Shown: in pieces, positions 32,036 through 40,161 of the stretch
How the letters are laid out: each line of letters opens with the position of its first letter
How positions within the stretch are numbered: the first letter of the stretch is position 1
Source of the DNA: DASPWV01 sp046727855
Lineage (GTDB): Bacteria; Acidobacteriota; Vicinamibacteria; Vicinamibacterales; UBA2999
Assembly (NCBI GenBank): GCA_046727855.1
Contig: JBKPDL010000150.1
Location: 1 to 41,399, forward strand
Direction of reading: 5' to 3'
Length of the DNA stretch: 41,399 nucleotides
Program-made: the position numbers and the translations under genes
The notes under the pieces: model-generated
What the model saw: the letters and a program-made list of their open reading frames with translations, nothing else
Told to the model about the DNA's origin: nothing
Database searches by the model: none

Positions 32036-33685
32036 CTAGTGGAGAGTAGCTCCCGATTCCGCGCGCGGCGATTTGCCGCGAAGCCGTCGGGCCGGCTCGG
32101 GCTTGGCCACGCGGCGCGCGCGTCTCGTTCCCGCCTCGACGTCCGGCTCGGCGATGTGGTGTGCGACGAGCTCCAGATCGCATCCAATCGCCTCAGCCAC
32201 AATGGGCAGCTGTCGGGTCGCCGCCCAAACCTCGAGCTCGCTGTCCCCGACGGCGTAGATTTGCACGGTGCGCTTCCGGCCGCGTGTGCGGACGTCGATT
32301 GATTTCACGATACCGTAACGGCTGCGGTCGAGCGACTCGGCAATGCGCAGAAACGCTCCCAGCACCCGGACGGTATTGCGGAGCGGACGCGGCAGATCGC
32401 GAAAGCCTTCGTGGCTGCGCGCCGGGACGGCGCGACGGTGATATCGCGTCAGCAGCGCGATAACTTCGATTTCCTCGGGTTCGAAACCGCGGAGATCGCC
32501 GTTCTTGACGAGGTAATACGAGTGGCGGTGATGCCGCTCGTAGCTGATGTGCATGCCGATGTCGTGCAGGAACGCCCCGAACTCGAGCCACTCGCGTTCC
32601 TTGTCGCCAAGGCGATGCGCATCTCGCGTTTGATCGAACAACGACAGCGCGAGCCGCGAGACTTGACGTGAATGGTCGGCCTCCCAGCTGCATCGCTCGG
32701 CGAGCTCAATCGTCGAACGGCGCCTGATGTCGGGATATCGATCGACCCGGGCGATTTCCTTACGGTGGTCGTGGATGTAGTCGAGCACCAGCCCTTCGCG
32801 GAGCGCCAAATCGCACAGGGTGATTTCATCCGCACCCAGTTTCTTGAGCAGCGTGTCAACCAGCACGGCGCCGGCCACTGTGAGATCGGCACGCCTCGGA
32901 TCGAGCCCTGGCAGCTTGAGCCGCTCTTCGAGATCCTGTTCGGTCACAGCTTTGCGAAGCCGATGGATGCTCTTGGCGCTGACGCGCAGGTTGCGCTGTC
33001 CTTCGGGTACGTTTCCGGTTTCGAGCGCCGCGGCCACGGTGCCGACGGAGAGAATCGTGCCCGACGTCCCGATCACCTGATCGAACCCGGCATCAACGAT
33101 GTGGTTCACGTAGCGATCGACCTGTTCGGAGATATGTCGAACGAGCTTGCGCTCGTCGCCGCCGCTCAGCGGATCGGATTTGACGAAGCGTTCGGTGAGC
33201 CGGATAACGCCGATCTTGAAGCTGCGCGCGAAGCGCACCTCCTCGCGCGTGCCGAGCGTGATTTCCACGCTGCCGCCGCCGACGTCGATGACGACCGCCG
33301 GCTTGGGCGTGTCCACCCCGTACACCGCAGCTTGATGGATCAGTCTCGCTTCGAGACTGCCGGTGATGATCCGCGGCCGCACTCCGGTAGTACGCTCAAT
33401 CGCTTTGAGGAATTCGCCGCCATTTTCGGCTTCACGCGTCGCGCTCGTCGCGGCAGCGAGTATCTCGTCCACCTGGTGCGATTTCGCCAGGCGCTCGAAT
33501 TTCGACAGTGCCTGGAGCGCGGAGCTCATTGCCTCCTGAGTGAGCTTTTTTCCATCGAGGCCGCCGGCGCCGAGCCGGACCATTTCTTTTTCGCGGTCGA
33601 TCACCTCGAACGAAAAGTCGGGCCTGACGCGCACGACGATCATGTGGACGGAGTTGGTGCCGATGTCGATGGCTGCAAGTCGCAT
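32036..33685 (-). CDS. ppx: exopolyphosphatase/guanosine pentaphosphatase, Ppx/GppA family
   Basis: A 549-residue protein of the ASKHA fold: phosphate-1 loop AAIDIGTNSVHMIVV, then VIDVGGGSVEITLG (phosphate-2) and GTSGTILSVGTVAAAL. The C-terminal half is an HD-type helical domain (HDIGMHISYERHHRHS). The last 30 residues are an arginine-rich tail. It releases phosphate from polyphosphate or converts pppGpp to ppGpp; the subtype cannot be settled. It is oriented towards pstS and divergent from a CHAD gene, which is a fitting context for polyphosphate turnover. Confidence 0.93.
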   Translation of the reverse strand: MRLAAIDIGTNSVHMIVVRVRPDFSFEVIDREKEMVRLGAGGLDGKKLTQEAMSSALQALSKFERLAKSHQVDEILAAATSATREAENGGEFLKAIERTTGVRPRIITGSLEARLIHQAAVYGVDTPKPAVVIDVGGGSVEITLGTREEVRFARSFKIGVIRLTERFVKSDPLSGGDERKLVRHISEQVDRYVNHIVDAGFDQVIGTSGTILSVGTVAAALETGNVPEGQRNLRVSAKSIHRLRKAVTEQDLEERLKLPGLDPRRADLTVAGAVLVDTLLKKLGADEITLCDLALREGLVLDYIHDHRKEIARVDRYPDIRRRSTIELAERCSWEADHSRQVSRLALSLFDQTRDAHRLGDKEREWLEFGAFLHDIGMHISYERHHRHSYYLVKNGDLRGFEPEEIEVIALLTRYHRRAVPARSHEGFRDLPRPLRNTVRVLGAFLRIAESLDRSRYGIVKSIDVRTRGRKRTVQIYAVGDSELEVWAATRQLPIVAEAIGCDLELVAHHIAEPDVEAGTRRARRVAKPEPARRLRGKSPRAESGATLH

Positions 33686-33698
33686 AGGGTCGGATGGG

Positions 33699-33704
33699 TA
33701 TAAT
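33699..33704 (+). promoter_or_regulatory. perfect -10 box upstream of the CHAD gene
   Basis: TATAAT, 22 bases before ATG 33727, in the 41-base gap between divergent ppx and CHAD genes. No matching -35 box is seen. Confidence 0.45.
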
Positions 33705-33726
33705 TCGGGGTTGCTGGGCTCCTAGT

Positions 33727-34608
33727 ATGGACCATCGCGCGGCACTTCTCGTACTTCTCCGTCAACGGCTCGAAACGCTCATCGAGGCGATGCCCGCCGT
33801 GCAGTCCGGCGATACGAAGTCGGTGCACCAGGCGCGTGTCGCCACTCGCCGGCTCCGAGCGGCCCTGCCCGTGCTCCGCAAATCGCTCGATGCGCAGGCC
33901 ATCGATCGCGCACGCCAGCGCGTGCGGCGCATGACTCGTGCCCTCGGGCCGGTCCGCGAGCTCGATGTGTCGCTCGATTTGCTCGGCGAATTCGCGAATC
34001 ATGGCGTCGCCAGCGGCCGGGTCATTGTCAAGGTACGGCAGGCGCTGACGAGCGAGCGGCTCGCGCGCCGGCGGCAGATGGTTGCCGCCATTACGCCTGG
34101 CAAGGTCGAGCGCCTGCGGCGCGAACTGACCCACGTCGGGTCGGGACCCGAAGTCGGGGGACGCCCCGGCGCGGTTCGAGACGCCGTGCGGCGCGTCGAA
34201 CGTCGCGCCAAGCAACTGACCGATGCGATCGACGCAGCGGGAAGCCTGTATTCCGCAGAGCGGCTCCATGCGGTTCGCATCGCCGCCAAGAAGCTGCGGT
34301 ATGTCATGGAAATCGAGCGCGAGCTGAAACGGTCGCGGCTGACCGCCAAGATTCGACAACTCAAGACGATGCAAGACCAACTTGGCCGTTTGCACGACCT
34401 GCACATACTGGCTGAACACGTGCGCGCCGTGCAGGCGCAGTCTGCCGCGACCGATCGCCGTCTTGCGAGCGAGCTCGACGGCCTGATCAGCGTGATAGAA
34501 GAAGAGGGCCGCAAGGAGCACGCCGCGTACATGCGCCGCCGGGAAGCCATCCTCAAGCTGTGCGCCAATCCCACGCTCGGCGAATCGCGTCGGGCCGCGG
34601 TCGCATAG
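33727..34608 (+). CDS. CHAD-domain polyphosphate-binding protein
   Basis: A 293-residue all-helical, very basic protein with the conserved CHAD features: SVHQARVATRRLRAALPVLRK near the start, a second LHAVRIAAKKLRYVMEIER, and LGRLHDLHIL. The two His/Arg/Lys-lined helical bundles bind polyphosphate, and CHAD proteins localise to polyphosphate granules. The start ATG 33727 is used because the open frame upstream belongs to the promoter. Five bases separate it from the SixA gene, and it is divergent from ppx. Confidence 0.93.
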   Translation: MDHRAALLVLLRQRLETLIEAMPAVQSGDTKSVHQARVATRRLRAALPVLRKSLDAQAIDRARQRVRRMTRALGPVRELDVSLDLLGEFANHGVASGRVIVKVRQALTSERLARRRQMVAAITPGKVERLRRELTHVGSGPEVGGRPGAVRDAVRRVERRAKQLTDAIDAAGSLYSAERLHAVRIAAKKLRYVMEIERELKRSRLTAKIRQLKTMQDQLGRLHDLHILAEHVRAVQAQSAATDRRLASELDGLISVIEEEGRKEHAAYMRRREAILKLCANPTLGESRRAAVA

Positions 34609-34613
34609 TTCAC

Positions 34614-35123
34614 ATGGCCGTCACGATCGAACTGTATTTGGTTCGTCACGCGATTGCTGCGGAACGTGGACCCAACTATCCAGATGATCGCGAGCGCCCG
34701 CTGACGAGCGAAGGGATTGCGCGCTTCAAAGCGGCGGTCGAAGGTCTCAGAGAGCTGGACGTCACAGCAGATCTCGTGCTTACGAGTCCGGTGGTGCGCG
34801 CCAAGCACACCGCCGAACTCCTGATTGCGGGCCTGGGATCGAAGCCGCGCACCGAAGACGTCGAGGCGCTGGCGCCTGGCGGACGCGTGCAGGCTGTTTT
34901 GGAAGCCGTGGCCAAGTACTCCAAGCGATATCGCAGAATTGCGCTTGTGGGACATCAGCCGGATCTCGGTGAGTTGGCCGCTAAACTGTTGCAGGCGCGC
35001 GGCGAGATCGAATTCAAGAAGGGAGCGGTGTGCTGCATTCAGCTCGATGGCGCAATGCCCAACGGTCCAGGCGTCCTGCGCTGGCTCATTCCGCCAAGAG
35101 CGCTTCGCAAGATCCCGCGATAA
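34614..35123 (+). CDS. sixA: SixA-type phosphohistidine phosphatase
   Basis: A 169-residue histidine-phosphatase-fold protein with the RHG variant LYLVRHAIAAERGP, the second basic site SPVVRAKHTAELL and the C-terminal catalytic His in ALVGHQPDLGELA. SixA dephosphorylates phosphohistidine on phosphotransfer domains; CHAD-sixA pairs are common. Start ATG 34614 begins 5 bases after the CHAD stop. Confidence 0.88.
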   Translation: MAVTIELYLVRHAIAAERGPNYPDDRERPLTSEGIARFKAAVEGLRELDVTADLVLTSPVVRAKHTAELLIAGLGSKPRTEDVEALAPGGRVQAVLEAVAKYSKRYRRIALVGHQPDLGELAAKLLQARGEIEFKKGAVCCIQLDGAMPNGPGVLRWLIPPRALRKIPR

Positions 35124-35248
35124 AACCCGGAGAGCCATTGACTGAACGGCGCCGACGGCGCGAACCGCGCGAAAGCAGCCCGTTTTCGCCCGTGCACTCA
35201 GATCGCCCTGACGTCACGATGCGCCACGCAAGTGAATTGAGGGGCTAG

Positions 35249-36142
35249 ATGGCTCGCGCGGTCGTCATCATTAACCCGCTGTCGGGCCGCGGCCGTCTCG
35301 ACACGCACCTTCGCGCCCACGCGGATCTCGCAACCACCGTCCTGCGACGACATGGGTTCGAGGCAATGATCAAGGTCACCACGGGGCGCGGCGATGCGCT
35401 CGCGTTTGCGGCCGAGGCGGTCGACACCGGCGCCGATCTCGTCGTCGCGTGGGGAGGCGATGGGACGGTCAACGAAGCTGCGTGTTCGTTGATTCACCGT
35501 GATGTGCCGCTCGCGATCGTGCCGTCCGGATCGGGCAACGGGCTTGCCTCGGATCTGGGAATTCCGTTTGCGCCCGCGGCCGCGCTGGATATCGCGGCAA
35601 CTGGTCGTGACTTCACGATCGACGCCGGGCAGATACACGAGACGCTGTTTTTCAACATCGCCGGCATCGGGGCAGATGCCGTGATCGCCGCGCGGTTCGC
35701 CGAGCGGGGGCTTCGCAAACGAGGTCCGCTTGCGTATTTGCGGATCGGTCTCGCCGAGCTCATCCGCCCGCGTACGACGCGCTACGAAATCTGCATCGAC
35801 CAGGAACGCTCCGAATATCATGCGCTGATGCTCGCGCTCGCAAATGGCAGACAGTACGGCAACCGCGTGTACATCGCGCCTGGGGCGCGGCTGGACGACG
35901 GCCTTCTCGAGCTCGTCGTCGTCGAACAACTGTCGGCGCTGAGTATCGCCATGCGCTTGCCATCGGTCTTTCTCGGGCGGCTGCGTCCCGGTCGTGGAGT
36001 GACGATGCGCGCCGTGCGCGAACTCAACGTCCGCGCCGATGCTGAAATTCCGTTTCACGCCGATGGCGAACCCGGACGGGGGCCCTCGGAACTCACGGTG
36101 CGAACGCTGGAACGGGTTCTCCGGGTCCGCGCGCCGCGTTAA
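35249..36142 (+). CDS. diacylglycerol kinase/sphingosine kinase-like lipid kinase
   Basis: A 297-residue protein of the DagK/LCB5 family. ATP-binding motifs are IINPLSGRGR at the N-terminus, WGGDGTVNEAA near residue 72, and PSGSGNGLASDLGIP near residue 93. The C-terminal beta-domain follows (FHADGEP near 271). It phosphorylates a lipid such as diacylglycerol or undecaprenol. TTGAGGGG is upstream, 4 bases before the ATG-adjacent stop region. The 125 bases after sixA contain only a short Arg-rich frame I do not call. Confidence 0.87.
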   Translation: MARAVVIINPLSGRGRLDTHLRAHADLATTVLRRHGFEAMIKVTTGRGDALAFAAEAVDTGADLVVAWGGDGTVNEAACSLIHRDVPLAIVPSGSGNGLASDLGIPFAPAAALDIAATGRDFTIDAGQIHETLFFNIAGIGADAVIAARFAERGLRKRGPLAYLRIGLAELIRPRTTRYEICIDQERSEYHALMLALANGRQYGNRVYIAPGARLDDGLLELVVVEQLSALSIAMRLPSVFLGRLRPGRGVTMRAVRELNVRADAEIPFHADGEPGRGPSELTVRTLERVLRVRAPR

Positions 36143-36223
36143 AGATGCCACAAATCCAATTGGTTCAGGCATTTGCCCGAGCACGTTACATGAAATTTAC
36201 CGCAGCGGTGTCGTAGCGCGAGT

Positions 36224-36233
36224 CACAATTGTG
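36224..36233. promoter_or_regulatory. 10-bp palindrome upstream of the small gene
   Basis: CACAATTGTG, a perfect palindrome, lies 19 bases before ATG 36253. It could be an operator half-size site, but a 10-bp palindrome can occur by chance. Confidence 0.3.
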
Positions 36234-36252
36234 TTAAGGATTCGCATTCATC

Positions 36253-36477
36253 ATGTACGCATTCGCCAAGACGATTCGCAACGCCGAGCACACTCGCCGC
36301 TACACCATTCGCACGGTGGACAGCGGTTGGGAAGTAAAGGCCGAACAGGACAACCAGTCTCTGCGCCGGGTGTTTTACGACGACTGGCACCGCGTGGAGC
36401 GGGCGCAACGCACGATAATGGAAGAGCTCGACGCGCTGACGAAGAAGGGCTGGACTGAGGATACGGTCGCAGTCTAA
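36253..36477 (+). CDS. small conserved-looking protein, unknown function
   Basis: A 74-residue hydrophilic protein (RYTIRTVDSGWEVKAEQDNQ, then VFYDDWHRVERAQRTIMEE). It has no signal peptide, membrane helix or cysteine. The pattern suggests a short beta-hairpin followed by a helix. I do not recognise the family. AAGGA lies 12 bases before ATG 36253, a long spacing. It converges on the response regulator gene, overlapping its stop by 4 bases. Good codon structure and a plausible upstream gap support a real gene. Confidence 0.62.
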   Translation: MYAFAKTIRNAEHTRRYTIRTVDSGWEVKAEQDNQSLRRVFYDDWHRVERAQRTIMEELDALTKKGWTEDTVAV

Positions 36478-37205
36478 CCGACAAACTTATAGCCCAGTCC
36501 GACTACTGTTTCGATCTGATCCCCCACCGAACCGAGTTTGCTGCGAAGTCGCCCAACGTGAACGTCGACGGAGCGGGTTTCGATGACCCGGTCGTACCCC
36601 CACACCCGCTCCAGCAGCCGATCGCGCGACAGCACGCGATTGCGATTCTCGATGAGGTACTTCAGCAGCTCGAATTCTCGCCGCGTAAGCCTTACAGGCT
36701 GTCCGTCGACGTGCACACTGACCGCATCGAAGTCGGCAACCAGACGGTCGTTGCGATACACGGTGGCCGTCTGCAGCTCGCCACGGTGACGGCGAAGCAC
36801 CGCGCGCACTCGGGCCGACAATTCACGCAGCGAGAACGGCTTGGTGATGTAGTCATCGGCGCCGATGTCGAGGCCGGCCACCCGATCGCTCTCCGACGTT
36901 CGTGCGGTGAGCATGATGATCGGAATCTCTCGTGTTTCTGAACGCTGCCGCAGCAACCGGCACACTTCGAGACCGGAAATTACGGGAAGGTTCAGATCGA
37001 GCACGATGAGATCGGGAATCTGATCAGTGGCAATTTTGACCGCCGTATCGCCCGCGCCGGCGACTTGAACGTCCATGCCGCCATCGCGTTCGAGGGCGTG
37101 TCTGACGAGGTCGGCAATATCCTGCTCGTCTTCAACCACCAAGACACGTGTTTTGCCGGTGGCTCGGCGCGTCGGGACCGCGTACCGCGAACTGTCCTCT
37201 GTCAT
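36474..37205 (-). CDS. OmpR/PhoB-family response regulator
   Basis: A 243-residue response regulator: receiver domain RVLVVEDEQDIADL with acidic pocket, phospho-acceptor Asp70 in LIVLDLNLP, Thr in MLTART and Lys in ITKPFS, then a winged-helix DNA-binding domain (LTRREFELLKYLIENRNRVL, ETRSVDVHVGRLRSKLG). It resembles PhoB, and the pst operon is 4.5 kb away, but no sensor kinase adjoins it, so its signal is uncertain. ATG 37205 is used; ATG 37217 and GTG 37220 are in frame. Two similar palindromes lie just upstream. Confidence 0.9.
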   Translation of the reverse strand: MTEDSSRYAVPTRRATGKTRVLVVEDEQDIADLVRHALERDGGMDVQVAGAGDTAVKIATDQIPDLIVLDLNLPVISGLEVCRLLRQRSETREIPIIMLTARTSESDRVAGLDIGADDYITKPFSLRELSARVRAVLRRHRGELQTATVYRNDRLVADFDAVSVHVDGQPVRLTRREFELLKYLIENRNRVLSRDRLLERVWGYDRVIETRSVDVHVGRLRSKLGSVGDQIETVVGLGYKFVG

Positions 37206-37213
37206 CCCTAATG

Positions 37214-37227
37214 CCATCACGTGACGG
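37214..37227. promoter_or_regulatory. palindromic operator-like site 1
   Basis: CCATCACGTGACGG, a 14-bp palindrome with one mismatched pair around the CACGTG core, 9 bases upstream of the response regulator ATG on the minus strand. Confidence 0.5.
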
Positions 37228-37243
37228 TATCGGGGTAAGTTTT

Positions 37244-37257
37244 CCGTCGCGTGACGG
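37244..37257. promoter_or_regulatory. palindromic operator-like site 2
   Basis: CCGTCGCGTGACGG, a second copy of the same 14-bp palindrome (11-12 of 14 identical to site 1), centred 30 bases away, close to three helical turns, so both would face the same side of DNA. Confidence 0.5.
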
Positions 37258-37273
37258 CGGCGTTAATTCTGGG

Positions 37274-38542
37274 TTACACAACGAGGCCGGCCGGGATGAT
37301 GGCGTCCTTGGGAACGATGATGATTCCGTTGCGGATGAAGAAGCCCTCGCCATTGAGATCCTGCACTCCACGAGTGTTGATGAGCCGCGCGCCGTGGCCG
37401 ATGCGAGCGTTTTTGTCCACGATCACCCGATCGAGCTCAACATCTGTACCGATGCCCAGGGCGACACTTTGCGCGGTAGCACTGCCGTTGCGCTCGTGTT
37501 CGTAGTAGTCGGCGCCGAGCAGGACCGAGCGCTGAATGTTCGCGCCGCTCCGGACGATACTGCGAATGCCGACCACGGAATCGCTGACGGTGGTGCGATC
37601 GAGAAAGCTGCCATCGCACACCAGCGCGTGCTGGAAGTCGGTATCGAGCACTCGCGACGGGGGCAAATAGCGCTCGTGCGTATAGATCGGGCAGCGTGGA
37701 TCGTAGAAGCTGAAAGGTGGGTTGTCGCGCGTGAGCATGATGTTGGCCTCGTAGTAGCTGTCGATGGTGCCGACATCTGCCCAGTAGCCGTCAAACAAAT
37801 AGGCGGACACCCGGTAGCGTGAGAGGGCGGCGGGGATCAACTGTCTGCCGAAATCGTTGCCGTCCTGTTCGAGCATGTCGAGGAGTACGTGGCGCGAGAA
37901 AAGATAGATGCCCATTGACGCGATGAACGGCGCCCGCTGATCGGCCTGCAGCGTCGTCGATCCTTCCGGCAAACTGGTTTTCATCTCTGCCAGCCGCTCC
38001 GCGCTCGGCTTCTCCTCGAAGGCGACAATCTGACCCGTTCGATCGAACGTGAAGATGCCCATAGATGTCGCATCTTGCGGCGTGGACGGCAGGGCAGCGA
38101 TGGTGATGTCGGCCTTGAGCTCGAGGTGCGCGTCGAGCAGCTTCGTGTAGTTCATCCGGTACAGATGATCGCCTGCGAGGATGAGATAGTGGCTCGCCTC
38201 GTGTGTTTCGAAGTGACGCCGTGCTTTGCGCACGGCGTCCGCCGTTCCTTCGAACCACGCGGTGCTCTCCGGCGTCTGTTCTGCGGCGAGGATCTCGACG
38301 AAGCCGCTCGAGAAACGATCCATGCGATAGGTATTGCTGATGTGGCGGTTCAACGAGGCTGAGTTGAATTGCGTCAGCACAAAAATGCGGCGTAAATCGG
38401 CGTGGAGGCAGTTGCTGATCGGCACGTCGATGAGGCGGTACTTGCCGCCGATCGGAACTGCCGGCTTGGAGCGCATGTGCGTCAGCGGGTAAAGGCGGCT
38501 GCCCTGGCCGCCGCCCAGAATCAAAGCCAACGTACTGCGCAT
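37274..38542 (-). CDS. glgC: glucose-1-phosphate adenylyltransferase
   Basis: A 422-residue ADP-glucose pyrophosphorylase, normal length. Nucleotide-binding N-terminus ALILGGGQGSRLYPLT, then SKPAVPIGGKYRLIDVPISN, the catalytic region LILAGDHLYRMNY, and FEEKPS; the C-terminal half is a left-handed beta-helix. It makes ADP-glucose for glycogen synthesis and is allosterically regulated. ATG 38542 fits; the frame extending to 38599 is extra. The response regulator gene is 53 bases from its stop. Confidence 0.94.
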   Translation of the reverse strand: MRSTLALILGGGQGSRLYPLTHMRSKPAVPIGGKYRLIDVPISNCLHADLRRIFVLTQFNSASLNRHISNTYRMDRFSSGFVEILAAEQTPESTAWFEGTADAVRKARRHFETHEASHYLILAGDHLYRMNYTKLLDAHLELKADITIAALPSTPQDATSMGIFTFDRTGQIVAFEEKPSAERLAEMKTSLPEGSTTLQADQRAPFIASMGIYLFSRHVLLDMLEQDGNDFGRQLIPAALSRYRVSAYLFDGYWADVGTIDSYYEANIMLTRDNPPFSFYDPRCPIYTHERYLPPSRVLDTDFQHALVCDGSFLDRTTVSDSVVGIRSIVRSGANIQRSVLLGADYYEHERNGSATAQSVALGIGTDVELDRVIVDKNARIGHGARLINTRGVQDLNGEGFFIRNGIIIVPKDAIIPAGLVV

Positions 38543-38651
38543 ACCAGCTTCAGCTCTCGCAAACCCTGAGCCAGGCACGGATCCGGTTTTTAACGCCACC
38601 GTTACCGCCCCGATGGATTGTGTTTACGCGTCGGCCGTACCTTCTCGCCCA

Positions 38652-39383
38652 ATGAAGATCAGCGTGATCGTGTGCGCGCACAACGAGGAAGCCTACATCA
38701 GCGCCTGTGTCGGCTCGTTGCTCGCACAGACCCGGCCCGCAAACGAGATCATCGTCATCGACAACGCAAGTGAGGACCGCACCGGCGCGATTGCCAGAGC
38801 GCTGCCGCGCGCGCGGGTCATCGACGAGCCGCGCAAGGGACTGGTGATCGCGCGCGAGCGGGGCTGGCGGGAATCCTCGGGCGAACTTCTCGTCTATCTC
38901 GATGCGGACTGCCGCGCGCCGCTGATGTGGCTCGAGCGAATCGAGCGCCGCTTCAAGGCCGACCGGGCGCTCGTGGCCCTCTCCGGCAACTATCGGTTTT
39001 ACGACTGGGACTGGTTCGGCCGCGCGCTGATTCGCGCCTACGACTACACCCTGGCGCCGGCTACGCACGTTCTCGCCAAATACCTGCTTCGTATCGGTGT
39101 CGTGTTCTATGGCGGCAATTTCGCCGTCAGGCGTACTGCGCTCGACAGCATCGGCGGGTTTGACACGTCCATTGAGTTTCACGGAGAAGATACGAACCTT
39201 GGACGACGCCTCTTCGCGCATGGGCGCGTCGAGCTCGCCTACGACTGCTATCTCTACACCTCGGCGCGGCGCTACAACGCGATGGGGAAGGGCGCGGTGT
39301 TCCGGCTGTACGTTCGCAACTTCGTTTCAGAACTGTTACACCACCGCCCAAAGGATGCGGCCCACTCGGACATCCGCCATTAG
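38652..39383 (+). CDS. GT2-family glycosyltransferase
   Basis: A 243-residue GT-A-fold glycosyltransferase. It opens with ISVIVCAHNEEAYISACVGS, has IDNASEDRTG, the metal-binding LDADCRAP and the acceptor-side GGFDTSIEFHGEDTNLGRRL. Its donor sugar and acceptor are unknown. The stop at 39381 coincides with the start of the hairpin cluster. It probably belongs with the GT4 gene downstream in glycolipid or polysaccharide synthesis. Confidence 0.88.
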   Translation: MKISVIVCAHNEEAYISACVGSLLAQTRPANEIIVIDNASEDRTGAIARALPRARVIDEPRKGLVIARERGWRESSGELLVYLDADCRAPLMWLERIERRFKADRALVALSGNYRFYDWDWFGRALIRAYDYTLAPATHVLAKYLLRIGVVFYGGNFAVRRTALDSIGGFDTSIEFHGEDTNLGRRLFAHGRVELAYDCYLYTSARRYNAMGKGAVFRLYVRNFVSELLHHRPKDAAHSDIRH

Positions 39384-39445
39384 ACGTCTTGAAGGCCGCA
39401 TCCGCTGCGTATGAATTGACTTCTTCACGTGGCCTTCAAGATGTC
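39383..39445. repeat. inverted repeat, 15-bp arms
   Basis: GACGTCTTGAAGGCC (39383-39397) pairs with 39431-39445 with one G-U type mismatch, beginning on the last base of the GT2 stop codon. Confidence 0.75.
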
Positions 39446-39447
39446 TC

Positions 39448-39466
39448 GCCCCACCAGAGGCGGGGC
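39448..39466. repeat. short GC hairpin
   Basis: GCCCCACC and GGCGGGGC around a 3-base loop (AGA), 7 of 8 pairs, followed by AAAAA. Confidence 0.65.
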
Positions 39467-39481
39467 AAAAACGATGCTGCC

Positions 39482-39544
39482 TCTAGCGAGGCGGAGCCGT
39501 GCGGGATGCTTCCCCTTGGGGGTCTGAGGCGGAGCCTCGCTAGA
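39482..39544. repeat. inverted repeat with internal direct repeat
   Basis: TCTAGCGAGGC (39482-39492) pairs exactly with 39534-39544. GAGGCGGAGCC is also directly repeated at 39488-39498 and 39526-39536, and CCCC/GGGG forms an inner stem. Confidence 0.75.
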
Positions 39545-39584
39545 TTTTGCGCGTTCGACATCCTTTCGTGCTCGCCTCGTCATT

Positions 39585-40160
39585 TTGGGCGTGCACCATA
39601 AGCCCCAAACCCTCGCGTCGGGCATCAACGGGCCAATCACCGCGCCGCACGTCGCTGCGCTGCTGCCGTGGGTGAACGCGCTCGAAATCATCAACGGTTC
39701 GCGATTGCCGGTTCAGAACCGCACCGCGCGCTGCCTTGCCGAAGCTGCCGCGAAGACGGGCATTGCAGGCAGCGATTCGCACACCCATCGCGGCATCGGA
39801 TTCACGTGGACCGAAGTGCCGGGCGCGCGCACGCGTGAGGAATTCATGCGCGGGCTGTGGGAAGGCCGCGCTGTGGTGGGCGGGCGCGATGGCAGCTTTT
39901 TCACCATGGCATCCGACGTGTTTCGCTTTGCCGGCAACTTCTGCATCGATCAGGGCCGCGACGTCCGGCGTCAGCCGCTCGCCCTTCGGACACACGCGTG
40001 CTTCTTTGGCGGCATCCTCGCGTTGCCGCTCGTCTCCATCGCGCTGGCCGGCGCGTATCTCCATTTCGTGATGGAGGAGCGCTTCAACGAAAACCTCTTG
40101 TTCGATCTCGTTGCGCGGCCTGCTCCGACGATCGCGCGCGTGCCGACACTGGCGGCCTGA
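39585..40160 (+). pseudogene. C-terminal remnant of a PHP-domain metallohydrolase
   Basis: A 191-codon frame. It contains the C-terminal part of a PHP/CehA-like phosphoesterase: NALEIINGSRLP, then GIAGSDSHTHRGIG with late metal ligands and REEFMRGLWEGRAVVGG, followed by a membrane helix (GGILALPLVSIALAGAYLHF). The N-terminal HxH metal site and the first roughly 150-200 residues are missing. An in-frame TGA at 39525 closes the frame upstream, and no PHP N-terminus occurs in any plus-strand frame between 39384 and 39585; that space is the hairpin cluster. TTG 39585 is only the first possible start. It is either a broken gene or a short truncated product. It lies 1 base before the GT4 gene. Confidence 0.65.
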
Positions 40161-40161
40161 G

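Noticed and set aside
35030..35248. 72-codon plus-strand frame ending at the lipid kinase start
   Set aside because: First half is a shadow of sixA, the rest is an Arg/Ser-rich stretch without recognisable features; support is too weak to call a gene.
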